From assembly GCA_964564735.1 (NCBI GenBank), contig CAZMCH010000017.1, forward strand, positions 1-58,754: DNA of 58,754 nt. Direction: 5' to 3'. A model generated the notes under the pieces. It worked only from the letters and a program-made list of their open reading frames with translations, was not told the origin of the DNA and did no database searches. The stretch is from CAZMCH01 sp964564735 (GTDB lineage Bacteria > Poribacteria > DTPJ01). This document shows positions 8,458 through 17,432 of this stretch, piece after piece. A program made the translations under genes and the position numbers. Within the stretch, counting starts at the first letter, position 1. Every line of letters begins with the position of its first letter.

Positions 8458-8487
8458 TTGACTTAATATAAACATTATGTTTATAAT
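8458..8487 (+). promoter_or_regulatory. Sigma-70 promoter of the YCF48/LamG/SpeE-TPR operon
   Basis: TTGACT (8458-8463), 18-base spacer, TATAAT (8482-8487). The start would be near 8494, giving a leader of about 90 bases before the GTG at 8586. A second TATAAT at 8555-8560 lacks a well-placed -35. Confidence 0.7.
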
Positions 8488-8585
8488 CACATTAAAAATA
8501 ATAGTTGCTTGGTCTGCAGAATTTTATTTGTTCATATATACAACATTTAATCGCTATAATCATAGCATTTTAAGGGGGTATTCTA

Positions 8586-10433
8586 GTGGAACATAGGAAA
8601 CTGACATTTTTGTTAATCGTAATTGTAGTCAGTCTTGCAATCGTTGGCGGGAATGCCGTTGGTGGAGAATGGACAATAGTTCGTAATCCAATATTAAAAA
8701 CAAGTCTTTTGGACGTCTATTTTGTAGATTATCAGACAGGTTGGGCTTGTGGTCAATATGGAACGATTATACACACATCAGATGGAGGCAAGACATGGTC
8801 TCCACAAACAAGTGGGATCAGAGATGATCTTGAAAGCATTGAATTTGTAAATAAGGAATTAGGCTGGGCTGTTGGTGGAAGCGGTGCGATTCTAAATACC
8901 AAAGACGGAGGTAAAACATGGTCGAAGCAGTTTCCACCTGTTCAAAACTGGTTAAGGAGTGTTACATTTGTTGATGAACTAAATGGATGGGCTTCTGGCG
9001 ACGGAGGAACGATACTCAATACTGTAGATGGTGGAAAAACTTGGAAGAAGCAAAAAAGCGATACTAATAATGAAATCATGGGTATTAGCGCAGCAAGTCC
9101 AAAAGAGGCTTGGGCTGTCGGTGGTGGTGCAACTATATTATATACTGCAGATGGCGGTATGACATGGAAATCTCAAACCCCTCCAATGGGTGAATCTCAA
9201 GGACAAGCAGGTATTATCACAAATGTTTATTTTACAGATACAAAGAATGGTGTTGCTGTTGGTGGTCTTGGAACACTTATTGGCACAACCGATGCAGGAA
9301 CAACATGGAAAAGCTATCCTTCTGCTCATGTTCCTATGCCAAATGGAATGGCGGCTCCTTTATATGGAATCTTTCTATATGGACCTGAGCATATTTGGGC
9401 AGTTGGTGATTTTGGTGTTGTAATGCACACAAGCGATGCTGGCAAAACATGGGAAGTTCAAGACCCAGGCGTAGGTGTTAGATTTACAAGCGCACACTTT
9501 ATAAACGAAAATGAAGGCTGGCTTGTTGGTTCATCAGGAACGATTGTTCATACAAAAGATGCTGGCAAGACATGGGAAACACAATCAGACCCAGGTGGAA
9601 GCAACGACCTAAGATCGGTATGTTTCAAAGATGCAAATACAGGTTGGGTATGTGGAAAAGCAGGAACTATACTAAAAACAACAGATGGCGGTAAAACGTG
9701 GAAATCTCAACATAGCAATTCTTTGTTTGAAATGTTCAGCATAAAATTTGTTGACGATAAATTCGGATGGGCTACTGGTGATATGGGAGTAACCGTTAAA
9801 ACAACCGATGGTGGAGAGCATTGGGCGCCTGTATCAGTTGGAACAGTATATAAATTAAATGATATAAAGTTTGCAAATGCCAAAAAAGGCTGGCTGATTG
9901 GACTTATGGGAACGATCCAGCATACTTTTGACGGTGGAGCAACATGGATAGCGCAAGGAGACGGTCTTGGCGATATGATCGAATTGCTGAAGGGCTATTT
10001 CCTCAATGAAGATAAGGGTTGGATCATGGGTCAGTTCGGAAAAGCAATACAGACTACCGATGGTGGAATGACTTGGAAACCTGCTCCGATCTTCGGTGGA
10101 ATGAACCTAAACAGCATATTCTTCCGAGACGAATTACATGGCTGGATTGTTGGCGCAATGGGAACATACATGTATACAACCGATGGCGGTAATATGTGGA
10201 ATATGGGCATGACTGGCTATTTTGGCAATATGAATGATGTTTATTTCAAAGATAATAATAATGGTTGGATTGTTGGTGGTGAAGGAACTATACTTGAAAC
10301 AACCGATGGTGGAATGACATGGAAAGAAGCCCCAAAACTTACAGAAGTGGAATTATACGCTATATCTGAAGCAGGTGGAACAATATACGCTGTTGGTAGA
10401 TGGGGCATTGTTCTCAAGAAAGTTCTGGATTAA
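8586..10433 (+). CDS. Secreted YCF48-type beta-propeller protein, 14 repeats
   Basis: 615 residues. A signal peptide (about residues 1-26, ending G-N-A-V-G-G) leads into 13 full copies and one final partial copy of a roughly 42-residue unit with the pattern F-x-D-x3-G-W-A-x-G-x2-G-T-I-x3-T-x-D-G-G-K-T-W. This is the YCF48/BNR motif found in HCF136 and sialidase-like propellers. Fourteen units would fold as two seven-bladed propellers (inference). The role is unknown; such domains usually bind partners outside the cytoplasm. The GTG at 8586 has AAGGGGG upstream. First gene of a five-gene plus-strand operon; the next gene is a paralogue 44 bases downstream. Confidence 0.85.
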   Translation: MEHRKLTFLLIVIVVSLAIVGGNAVGGEWTIVRNPILKTSLLDVYFVDYQTGWACGQYGTIIHTSDGGKTWSPQTSGIRDDLESIEFVNKELGWAVGGSGAILNTKDGGKTWSKQFPPVQNWLRSVTFVDELNGWASGDGGTILNTVDGGKTWKKQKSDTNNEIMGISAASPKEAWAVGGGATILYTADGGMTWKSQTPPMGESQGQAGIITNVYFTDTKNGVAVGGLGTLIGTTDAGTTWKSYPSAHVPMPNGMAAPLYGIFLYGPEHIWAVGDFGVVMHTSDAGKTWEVQDPGVGVRFTSAHFINENEGWLVGSSGTIVHTKDAGKTWETQSDPGGSNDLRSVCFKDANTGWVCGKAGTILKTTDGGKTWKSQHSNSLFEMFSIKFVDDKFGWATGDMGVTVKTTDGGEHWAPVSVGTVYKLNDIKFANAKKGWLIGLMGTIQHTFDGGATWIAQGDGLGDMIELLKGYFLNEDKGWIMGQFGKAIQTTDGGMTWKPAPIFGGMNLNSIFFRDELHGWIVGAMGTYMYTTDGGNMWNMGMTGYFGNMNDVYFKDNNNGWIVGGEGTILETTDGGMTWKEAPKLTEVELYAISEAGGTIYAVGRWGIVLKKVLD

Positions 10434-10477
10434 TTGATCATTTCTGCATTAAGCAGTGCGTTTTATATAGGAGGATT

Positions 10478-12526
10478 ATGAACATGATGAAATATAACCA
10501 TTGCATAATTATTGCACTGATGTTCTGCGTTGCAGGATCAATTTTTGCCGCACCATCAGATTGGACAATTGTTCGCCAAGCAGATTGGCAAACGCATTTT
10601 AGAGATGTAACCTATGCAGATGCAAAACATGCTTGGGCAGTTGGTGATTCTGGTGTTATCGCTTCTACATCAGATGGAGGTCAAACATGGGTTGCACAAA
10701 AAAGCGGTGTCACAAATAATCTCAGTAAGATATTTTTCGTTAATCCCCAAAATGGATGGGCTGTTGGGTCAGCAGGAACACTAATCTATACAACCGATGG
10801 TGGATCAAAGTGGCAGAAGTATCAATTTGATGCTAGTTTAGAAATGACTGATGTTTATTTCTTTAATGCAAATATCGGCTGGGCAACGGGAAATATTCTT
10901 CAACTGCTCGGAACTGATGGCTATCTCTTTTATACATCAGACGGCGGTAAAACATGGAAACAACATCAAAAATTTAATATGCCTTTACTAGATATATTCT
11001 TCCTTGATCAAAATATCGGCTGGATTTCTGGCGGACAGGTCAGCCGAATGGATGTATCTCCTGCATCTTTTGTAGTCAAAACAATTGATGGTGGTAAAAC
11101 ATGGGTAGAGCAAAAGGTTGATCTGAGAAATCCACTTAATATTATCTATTTTGCAGATAAAGACAATGGCTGGACATTCGGAATGGGTGGAATGTTTAAA
11201 ACTAATGATGGTGGAAATACATGGGCATCAATGGCATCAGCACCAGCACCCAGCGGAGCCCCAGCAGGCGAAGGCGCACCTCCAAGAAGAAGGCAACCTT
11301 CTGGATTGCTAAGGGCGTCTTTTTCTGACTCAGAGATATTGGCAGTCAATATGGCTGGTAGTTTAGTGATGGTTTCTGATGATGGAAGAATGGAGACTGT
11401 CCGTGTTCCTGCAAGACGTTTGACTTGCTTGGCTTTTGCTTCTCCTCAGGTCGGTTGTGTTGCTGGTGAATATGGAGCGCTTCTTACAACTAATGATGGT
11501 GGAAAAAATTGGACTTCACAGGCAAAAGTAAATGCAGACACACTCAGGAGTATCGCTGTAATTACAAAAGATAAAATTATATGTCTTGGTGATAATGGCG
11601 TTGCTATTCAAAGTAATGATGGTGGAAAGACTTGGGAACACGCAGACATAGATGTTCCGGGGACTTTTAAGCATATAAAATTTACTGATGAGAATAATGG
11701 CTGGTTACTTGGAACAACTGCTCCTGGGGGCGAAGGCAGCAGAAGACCCGGTGCAGGTGGACCTCCCAGTGGTGGCGAAGGTGGACCTCCTCCAGGTGAA
11801 GGCGCTCCTGCTGGCGAAGGCGGACCTCCTCCAGGCGAAGGTGGCTTCATGGGTGGAGGACGAGGTGGCGATGCTGGTTCGGAAGGATTAATTCTAAAGA
11901 CCTCTGATGGCGGTAAAACTTGGGTCGAAAAAGCCAAAGGTCCAGAATATAATGTGAACTCCATATCAATTGTAAAGCCACAAAATGTATTTCTTTCAGG
12001 CGCTAATGGGGCTGTCTTTGTGTCTAATGATGATGGAGCAACATGGTCTTTGAAAGATACACAAATAACATGGAACTTAGATGATATAAGTTTCGTAGAT
12101 GCCAATAAAGGCTGGGCTATTGGTATGGATGGTCTTTCGCTTCGGACAAATGATGGCGGTGAATCTTGGCAAAGATCAGAGACCTATACCGTATATGATA
12201 TAAAAAGTGTTTATTTTGTAAATGCGACAAAAGGATGGGCAGTTGGAGAATACGGGCTTATCCTTACAACTGATGATGGTGGAGAAACATGGAACTCACA
12301 GAGATGCTATAGCTATTCTCAATTGAATGATGTTTATTTCTCTGATGCCAACAATGGTTGGATTGCTGGAAATTCTGGTGATGTATTCACAACCAAAGAC
12401 GGCGGAAAAACATGGAAAAAAGCTGAAATCCAAATTAATGGTAATTTTTATAGCATAACAAAAGGCGCAGATGGGGCAATCTGGATTACGGGTGATTGGG
12501 GAGTTGTCCTTCGTTCTGCCAAATAA
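10478..12526 (+). CDS. Secreted YCF48-type beta-propeller protein with Gly/Pro-rich insertions
   Basis: 682 residues from the ATG at 10478; the ATG at 10484 has better spacing (9) from AGGAGG at 10469-10474. The signal peptide ends S-I-F-A-A. About 14 YCF48 units follow, with the same last unit (W-I-T-G-D-W-G-V-V-L) as the preceding gene, so the two are paralogues. Unit 5 is followed by a Pro/Ala-rich loop (about 11223-11300), and unit 9 is split by about 55 residues of GGPPPGEG/APAGEG repeats (11719-11886), clearly more GC-rich than its surroundings. These loops should project from the propeller. Unit 6 is degenerate. Extracytoplasmic; function unknown. Confidence 0.82.
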   Translation: MNMMKYNHCIIIALMFCVAGSIFAAPSDWTIVRQADWQTHFRDVTYADAKHAWAVGDSGVIASTSDGGQTWVAQKSGVTNNLSKIFFVNPQNGWAVGSAGTLIYTTDGGSKWQKYQFDASLEMTDVYFFNANIGWATGNILQLLGTDGYLFYTSDGGKTWKQHQKFNMPLLDIFFLDQNIGWISGGQVSRMDVSPASFVVKTIDGGKTWVEQKVDLRNPLNIIYFADKDNGWTFGMGGMFKTNDGGNTWASMASAPAPSGAPAGEGAPPRRRQPSGLLRASFSDSEILAVNMAGSLVMVSDDGRMETVRVPARRLTCLAFASPQVGCVAGEYGALLTTNDGGKNWTSQAKVNADTLRSIAVITKDKIICLGDNGVAIQSNDGGKTWEHADIDVPGTFKHIKFTDENNGWLLGTTAPGGEGSRRPGAGGPPSGGEGGPPPGEGAPAGEGGPPPGEGGFMGGGRGGDAGSEGLILKTSDGGKTWVEKAKGPEYNVNSISIVKPQNVFLSGANGAVFVSNDDGATWSLKDTQITWNLDDISFVDANKGWAIGMDGLSLRTNDGGESWQRSETYTVYDIKSVYFVNATKGWAVGEYGLILTTDDGGETWNSQRCYSYSQLNDVYFSDANNGWIAGNSGDVFTTKDGGKTWKKAEIQINGNFYSITKGADGAIWITGDWGVVLRSAK

Positions 12527-12538
12527 TACTTTGTATTT

Positions 12539-12565
12539 ATGGGAACAGATTATAGCTGTTCCCAT
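12539..12565 (+). repeat. Intercistronic hairpin between YCF48 gene 2 and LamG gene
   Basis: ATGGGAACAG (12539-12548) and CTGTTCCCAT (12556-12565) form a perfect 10-bp stem with a 7-base loop. No T run follows, so it may cause partial termination or protect mRNA within the operon. Confidence 0.5.
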
Positions 12566-12596
12566 ATTCAAATCAATAACACGGAGGGAATAAAAA

Positions 12597-13349
12597 ATGT
12601 ATAAAAAAATCTGTGTTGTTTTGATTTTTTTATTATTACCTACAATCAATTCTATAAGTGCAATTGATGACACATTAGTTCTTCATCTTACCTTTGACGA
12701 AGATAAAGAACAGGCTGTTCTTGATGGTTCTATGTATTCAAATCATGGTGAAATTAAAGGTAATCCAAAGTGGGTAGATGGAAAATCTGGTAAAGCATTG
12801 GAATTTGATGGTGCTGGTGACTCTGTCCTAATTAAAAACTCAAAAAGTCTTGATATAAAAAAAGCTATTACAATGTCAATGTGGGTAAAAGCTGGCGCAA
12901 GTGCTGAAATAAAACATGCAGGTATTGAAAAAGGTGGATGGGAAGTCGGTGAATATAGCTTATATCCAATATATGAAGGTGGAACAGTTATTCAGTTCTT
13001 TGACTTACCTCCTGCTTGTGGTGATGCAGCTATCAAGGGACCAAGTATAGCTGGTGATTGGCATTACTTGGTCGGAACTTGGGACGGCAAAAATATCTCA
13101 TTATACATAGATGGTGAATTAGTCAAATCTGGGGCATGTGATGGAGAGTTAAAATCTAGTAATCAACCACTTCATATCGGATCAAGACTTGGTGCAGAAC
13201 GTTTTCTTACTGGAATTGTTGACGAAGTAAGGATTTATAATAGAGCTTTAACAAAAGACGAAATCAAAAAAGATATGCAAACATTTGGAAAAATCTCGGT
13301 AGAACCTCTAAAAAAACTTGCAACCTGCTGGGGCGACATAAAAAATTAG
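12597..13349 (+). CDS. Secreted LamG (concanavalin A-like) domain protein
   Basis: 250 residues. A signal peptide (about 1-22, ending I-S-A) precedes a LamG/laminin-G-like jelly roll (about 25-225): LVLHLTFDE, GKSGKALEFDGAGDSV, ITMSMWVKA, WHYLVGTWDGKNISLYIDGELV, GIVDEVRIYNRALTKDEI. These domains bind carbohydrate or protein outside the cell. The last residues, K-K-L-A-T-C-W-G-D-I-K-N, match a C-terminal tail on two other secreted proteins in this window (38377-39015 and 39109-39753). ATG at 12597 with GGAGGG upstream; third gene of the operon. Confidence 0.85.
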   Translation: MYKKICVVLIFLLLPTINSISAIDDTLVLHLTFDEDKEQAVLDGSMYSNHGEIKGNPKWVDGKSGKALEFDGAGDSVLIKNSKSLDIKKAITMSMWVKAGASAEIKHAGIEKGGWEVGEYSLYPIYEGGTVIQFFDLPPACGDAAIKGPSIAGDWHYLVGTWDGKNISLYIDGELVKSGACDGELKSSNQPLHIGSRLGAERFLTGIVDEVRIYNRALTKDEIKKDMQTFGKISVEPLKKLATCWGDIKN

Positions 13350-13382
13350 GTTCATCAAAAATTAACCTGTCATGGAGGACTA

Positions 13383-16300
13383 ATGATAAATATATTTGGC
13401 TTTATATTTGCCAAAAGTGAACCAGAGCAAAAAAACAACTTTTGGAAAATTCGTATTATTATTTTAGCTCTATTTTTTGCTTCTGGCGCAGTTGGGCTTA
13501 TATATCAGATTGTTTGGAATCGTATGTTAACGCTAGTTTTTGGTTCTACGGTCTTTGCTACAACTACGGTTCTTACAGCATATATGGCGGGTCTTGCTTT
13601 GGGTAGTTTTTATTTTGGCAGACTCAGCGATAAGCGCAAAGATCATCTTAAGATATACGCATATCTTGAGGGTGGAATCGGTATATATGCGCTAATTCTT
13701 CCATTTATACTTATGGGCGTAAATTTTATATATGTTGCTATCCATAGAAGCCTAAATGCTAGTTTTTATCCGATGTCCTTCATTAGATTTATTTTGTGCT
13801 TTCTTGTCTTGGTCATACCAACAACATTGATGGGTGGAACTTTACCAGTAATTAGCAAGGCTTTGACTGATAGAATCAATAAGTTAGGCTGGACAGTCGG
13901 TATGCTGTATTCAGTAAATACTTTTGGTGCTGTTATTGGTTGCTTTTTTGCAGGATTTATGCTTATACGCACTCTTGGAATGCAGACGACTACATTTATT
14001 GCTTGTGGTATTAATATTTTAATCGCAATCATTATAATATTCGTTTTGGCAAGAAAAGTCTCAGCCATAAATAACGATGATTTAGAAATCACAAAAACCA
14101 GTGAAACACCTCAGGAAAGCCTTCATTTACCAAAAAATGCTGGAAAAATCGCTTTATGGGTGTTTGGTATTTCGGGATTTTGTGCATTGGCTTATGAAGT
14201 CCTTTGGACAAGAATACTCGTTATGTTTCTTGGTTCAACAGCCTATGCCTTTGCAACGATGCTTTCATCATTCCTTTTGGGAATAGCCATTGGAAGCATA
14301 ATATTTGCAAGAGTCTCTGACAAAAGGAAAGAACTTTTTATAACACTGGGGATTATTCAAATTATAATAGCTCTTTCCGCTATTTTATTAATTCCCGTAT
14401 ATGGCAAGCTTTACGATATAGGATTAAGGTTTCAGGGCAATGGATGGTTGACATTTGTATTAAGCAAATATGCCCTCTCATTTCTTGTAATGATTGTGCC
14501 AACAATATTTATGGGTGCAACGTTTCCTTTAGTAAGCAAAATATATACAAATAGTCTTGGGGATTTGGGCAAAAAAATCGGAAATGTATATTCTATTAAT
14601 ACTGTTGGAAGTATATTTGGTTCATTGCTTTCTGGCTTTGTGTTTATCCCTTTGATAGGTGTTCAGAGAAGTATAATGCTTATGGCTTTCTTTAATATCC
14701 TTGCTGGTATAATAGTAATTGTCTCTGATATGAATTACTGGCGCTCAAAGGATAATTCACGGGCATTTGGTATGCGACTTGCCTATGTCAGTATAGCCAT
14801 TGTTGCGTTTATATTTGCAAGCATAATTACTGATACAGGTCAACCATTGACAAAATATACTGCAGTTTTCAAAGGTCCCGGAGAGCAAAATAAGTTACTC
14901 CTTTACAAAGAGGGTATTGATACATCTGTAACGGTTGTTGAAGACATTGAAGGCGTAAGACGTGTATTCGTTGATACAAACCAAGCCGCAGAAGATTCAA
15001 GATGGGATTTGCCGTCTCATAATATGCTTGCCCATATACCACTTTTATTACATCCTAATCCCAAAAACTCGCTTGTTATAGGATTTGGGATGGGGGTTAC
15101 ATCATGGGCAGTATCCCGCTATGGCGTTGCGGTTGATGCAGTTGAAATATCACCCGGAATTGTGGAAGCAAATAAATTCTTTACAAAGATAAATCATAAT
15201 GTTTTAAGCGACCCTCTTGTAAAGCTAAATATTGATGACGGAAGGAGCTATACCCTTACAACTAATCAAAAATATGACATGATCTCAACAGGCATAATTC
15301 ACCCACTCGTCAGCACAAATAGCGCAGGATTTTATACAAAAGATTTTTATGAACTGTGCAAAAAAAGATTGACTGATACAGGTATAATGTGCCAATGGGT
15401 GCCTTTGCATCGCTTGCCAGAAGATCAATATAAGATGATTATAAGGACTTTCAAGGCTTCTTTTCCGCATACTTCTTTATGGTATAAATACACTCCTGAC
15501 TTTATCATTCTTATTGGAACGCCCAATGAACTTACTATAGATTTAAAGAAATTTATCGAAAAAACTCAACAACCAGCGATAAAGGCAGACCTTGCATCAG
15601 TAAATATGGACGATCCATATTCTATATTAGATTCGTTTATGATGGATGAAAAACAGATAGATGCTTATGTTGGTGAAGGTCATATACATACTGACAATCA
15701 CCCTTTGATGGAGTTTTTCGGACCTCAGCCGACAGTTACAACGCTCAAAAACCTTGATGGGATGAGCAAATTTAGAACTACAATCCTTCCATATCTTACA
15801 AATATAGGCACTTCTGCGGAATTTAATCAGCTAAAAGATAGGCTTCAGCAGTATTTTGATGGAACACAGTATTTGATTATGGGTCAGTTATATTATATAA
15901 CAGGCGATTTTGATACCTCAATGAAACGCCTTCTTGCAGGCTCATATATTAATCCCAATGATGCAAATATCAAATGGATGATTAACCATGTCCAAAGGCT
16001 TATGGGAGTTAGCGAGGAAACGCTCAAAGCAAGAATAGATGCGAACGAAAAAGATGCAGATGCACACGAAAAACTTGGGACATTGTATCAAAATCAGGGC
16101 GAACTAGAAAAGGCAATTGAGGAATTTAAGAAAGCAATAGCGATTAATCCAAATTCTTTAATTGCTCATAGTAGTTTGGCATATATATATGAGGGACAAA
16201 ATAAAATACCAGAAGCTATTGAGGAATTCAAAGAACTAATAAGGATTCAGCCAAAGGTTGCTCAGATCCATGTTGGGCTTGGTCTGCTATATGATAAGCA

Positions 16301-16724
16301 AGGAATGTTTAAAGAGGCAATCGCCTCAATGAGAAAAGGCAAAGAGCTTGATCCAAAATCGCCAATTGCATCAATAAATATCGGAATTATATATCAAAAG
16401 CAAGGCATGTTAAAGGAAGCTATTGCAGAATTTGAGGAACTTACAAAATCTCAACCTAATACTGCTGCTTTTCATGGATTTTTAGGCAATTTGTATCGAG
16501 AAGTAGGTAATTATGATAAGGCAGAAACATCTCTCAGAAAAGCCCAACAACTCGACCCAAGCATTGGCTTAGAACCTAATTTTATGGCTTCTCTTGCTAT
16601 GATTTATCTTGGCAAAGGCAACTATGCAGAGGCAGAAAAAGAGATAAACAAAGCAATAAATCTTGATCCAAATAATAATAATTATAAAGCAATTCTTGAG
16701 GAAATAAAAAGCAAAAAGAAGTAA
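13383..16724 (+). CDS. Polytopic membrane protein fused to spermidine-synthase-like and TPR domains
   Basis: 1113 residues in three parts. Residues about 20-480 form a polytopic, two-fold repeated transporter-like membrane domain (the motif P-T-x-L/F-M-G-G/A-T-L/F-P appears twice). Residues about 495-750 are a spermidine-synthase-like fold with the SAM-site glycines in VIGFGMGVTSWAV and the motif VDAVEISPGIVEA. Residues about 890-1113 hold about six TPR repeats (for example A-I-E-E-F-K-K-A-I-A-I-N-P-N). Fused membrane/SpeE proteins are widespread in environmental bacteria and their reaction is mostly unknown; true polyamine synthesis is not implied. ATG at 13383 after GGAGGAC; fourth gene of the operon. 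Confidence 0.85.
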   Translation: MINIFGFIFAKSEPEQKNNFWKIRIIILALFFASGAVGLIYQIVWNRMLTLVFGSTVFATTTVLTAYMAGLALGSFYFGRLSDKRKDHLKIYAYLEGGIGIYALILPFILMGVNFIYVAIHRSLNASFYPMSFIRFILCFLVLVIPTTLMGGTLPVISKALTDRINKLGWTVGMLYSVNTFGAVIGCFFAGFMLIRTLGMQTTTFIACGINILIAIIIIFVLARKVSAINNDDLEITKTSETPQESLHLPKNAGKIALWVFGISGFCALAYEVLWTRILVMFLGSTAYAFATMLSSFLLGIAIGSIIFARVSDKRKELFITLGIIQIIIALSAILLIPVYGKLYDIGLRFQGNGWLTFVLSKYALSFLVMIVPTIFMGATFPLVSKIYTNSLGDLGKKIGNVYSINTVGSIFGSLLSGFVFIPLIGVQRSIMLMAFFNILAGIIVIVSDMNYWRSKDNSRAFGMRLAYVSIAIVAFIFASIITDTGQPLTKYTAVFKGPGEQNKLLLYKEGIDTSVTVVEDIEGVRRVFVDTNQAAEDSRWDLPSHNMLAHIPLLLHPNPKNSLVIGFGMGVTSWAVSRYGVAVDAVEISPGIVEANKFFTKINHNVLSDPLVKLNIDDGRSYTLTTNQKYDMISTGIIHPLVSTNSAGFYTKDFYELCKKRLTDTGIMCQWVPLHRLPEDQYKMIIRTFKASFPHTSLWYKYTPDFIILIGTPNELTIDLKKFIEKTQQPAIKADLASVNMDDPYSILDSFMMDEKQIDAYVGEGHIHTDNHPLMEFFGPQPTVTTLKNLDGMSKFRTTILPYLTNIGTSAEFNQLKDRLQQYFDGTQYLIMGQLYYITGDFDTSMKRLLAGSYINPNDANIKWMINHVQRLMGVSEETLKARIDANEKDADAHEKLGTLYQNQGELEKAIEEFKKAIAINPNSLIAHSSLAYIYEGQNKIPEAIEEFKELIRIQPKVAQIHVGLGLLYDKQGMFKEAIASMRKGKELDPKSPIASINIGIIYQKQGMLKEAIAEFEELTKSQPNTAAFHGFLGNLYREVGNYDKAETSLRKAQQLDPSIGLEPNFMASLAMIYLGKGNYAEAEKEINKAINLDPNNNNYKAILEEIKSKKK

Positions 16725-16741
16725 AAAAGAAGGTAGGCAAT

Positions 16742-17395
16742 ATGAGTGAAGACATTAGTTCCATCCTAAAAGAATGGGATGAAGACCCAGAAGCCGGAAG
16801 TATAAGAAAAATAATTGGGCAAGACGGAAAAGAGAAAATTCAGGTAAAGGTTGAATTTGGGCTTTTGCAAATGGAAGCAGATGGCAGACCTGACGGTAAA
16901 ACGCCTTATGGTGAAGAATCTTTGCTAGAACATTATCTATCGCTTCTTGATGTCTATGTTCAAAAGCATGGTGATACTTCTGGATTTAAGCTAGATAGCC
17001 ATGATTGTGAAAGATTGAGAGAAGAATCTCTGCAATATTATCAAAGATATGTCACTTTTTTTGAGTTAAAAGATTATGTCCGAGCAGAAAGGGATACTGC
17101 ACGCAATCTTCGTTTGTTAGACCTTATGAAGAATCATGCCGAACTTCAGGATGATGCGCTTTCTTTGGAAAGATATAAGCCATATATACTAATGATGAAT
17201 AGCAGAGCAAAAGCCTTTATCAAAATGGAAAACGGGGAATATTTGGAAGCAATAGGCATTATTGAGGACGCAATAGAGTCAATTACAAATTTCTTTAAAA
17301 ACCACGAATTAGATGAAGAACAAATATCCTCAAGCCAAGAACTAGCTATCCTAAAAGAAACAATTAAAGATATACGTAATAAATGGGAAGGTTGA
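16742..17395 (+). CDS. Conserved hypothetical protein with GLLQMExxGRPDG motif
   Basis: 217 residues, cytoplasmic, no signal or membrane segment. The N-terminal third contains Q-V-K-V-E-F-G-L-L-Q-M-E-A-D-G-R-P-D-G-K, a motif I recall from uncharacterised planctomycete and related proteins, some of them labelled UvrB/UvrC-motif proteins. The rest is predicted helical, with a TPR-like segment (L-E-R-Y-K-P-Y-I-L-M-M-N-S-R-A-K-A-F to I-G-I-I-E-D-A-I) and an acidic C-terminus. ATG at 16742 with GAAGGTAGG upstream. It is the last gene of the operon, 17 bases after the SpeE/TPR protein. Function not known. Confidence 0.7.
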   Translation: MSEDISSILKEWDEDPEAGSIRKIIGQDGKEKIQVKVEFGLLQMEADGRPDGKTPYGEESLLEHYLSLLDVYVQKHGDTSGFKLDSHDCERLREESLQYYQRYVTFFELKDYVRAERDTARNLRLLDLMKNHAELQDDALSLERYKPYILMMNSRAKAFIKMENGEYLEAIGIIEDAIESITNFFKNHELDEEQISSSQELAILKETIKDIRNKWEG

Positions 17396-17425
17396 TGTAG
17401 ATTGCATTATAATACAACCTACATC
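17394..17425. terminator. Hairpin between convergent genes (possible bidirectional terminator)
   Basis: GATGTAGATTG (17394-17404) pairs with CAACCTACATC (17415-17425) at 10 of 11 positions. It begins inside the stop of the upstream gene and ends a few bases before the glgP stop. There is no strong T run on either side, so terminator function is uncertain. Confidence 0.45.
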
Positions 17426-17432
17426 ATAAAAT

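Noticed and set aside
11608..12105. A 165-codon minus-strand frame opposite the second YCF48 gene
   Set aside because: It is a shadow caused by the GC-rich Gly/Pro repeats; the plus strand carries the signal peptide and YCF48 units.
13383..16724. A true spermidine synthase
   Set aside because: The SpeE-like domain is embedded in a membrane/TPR protein and no decarboxylase or other polyamine gene is nearby; only the fold is supported.
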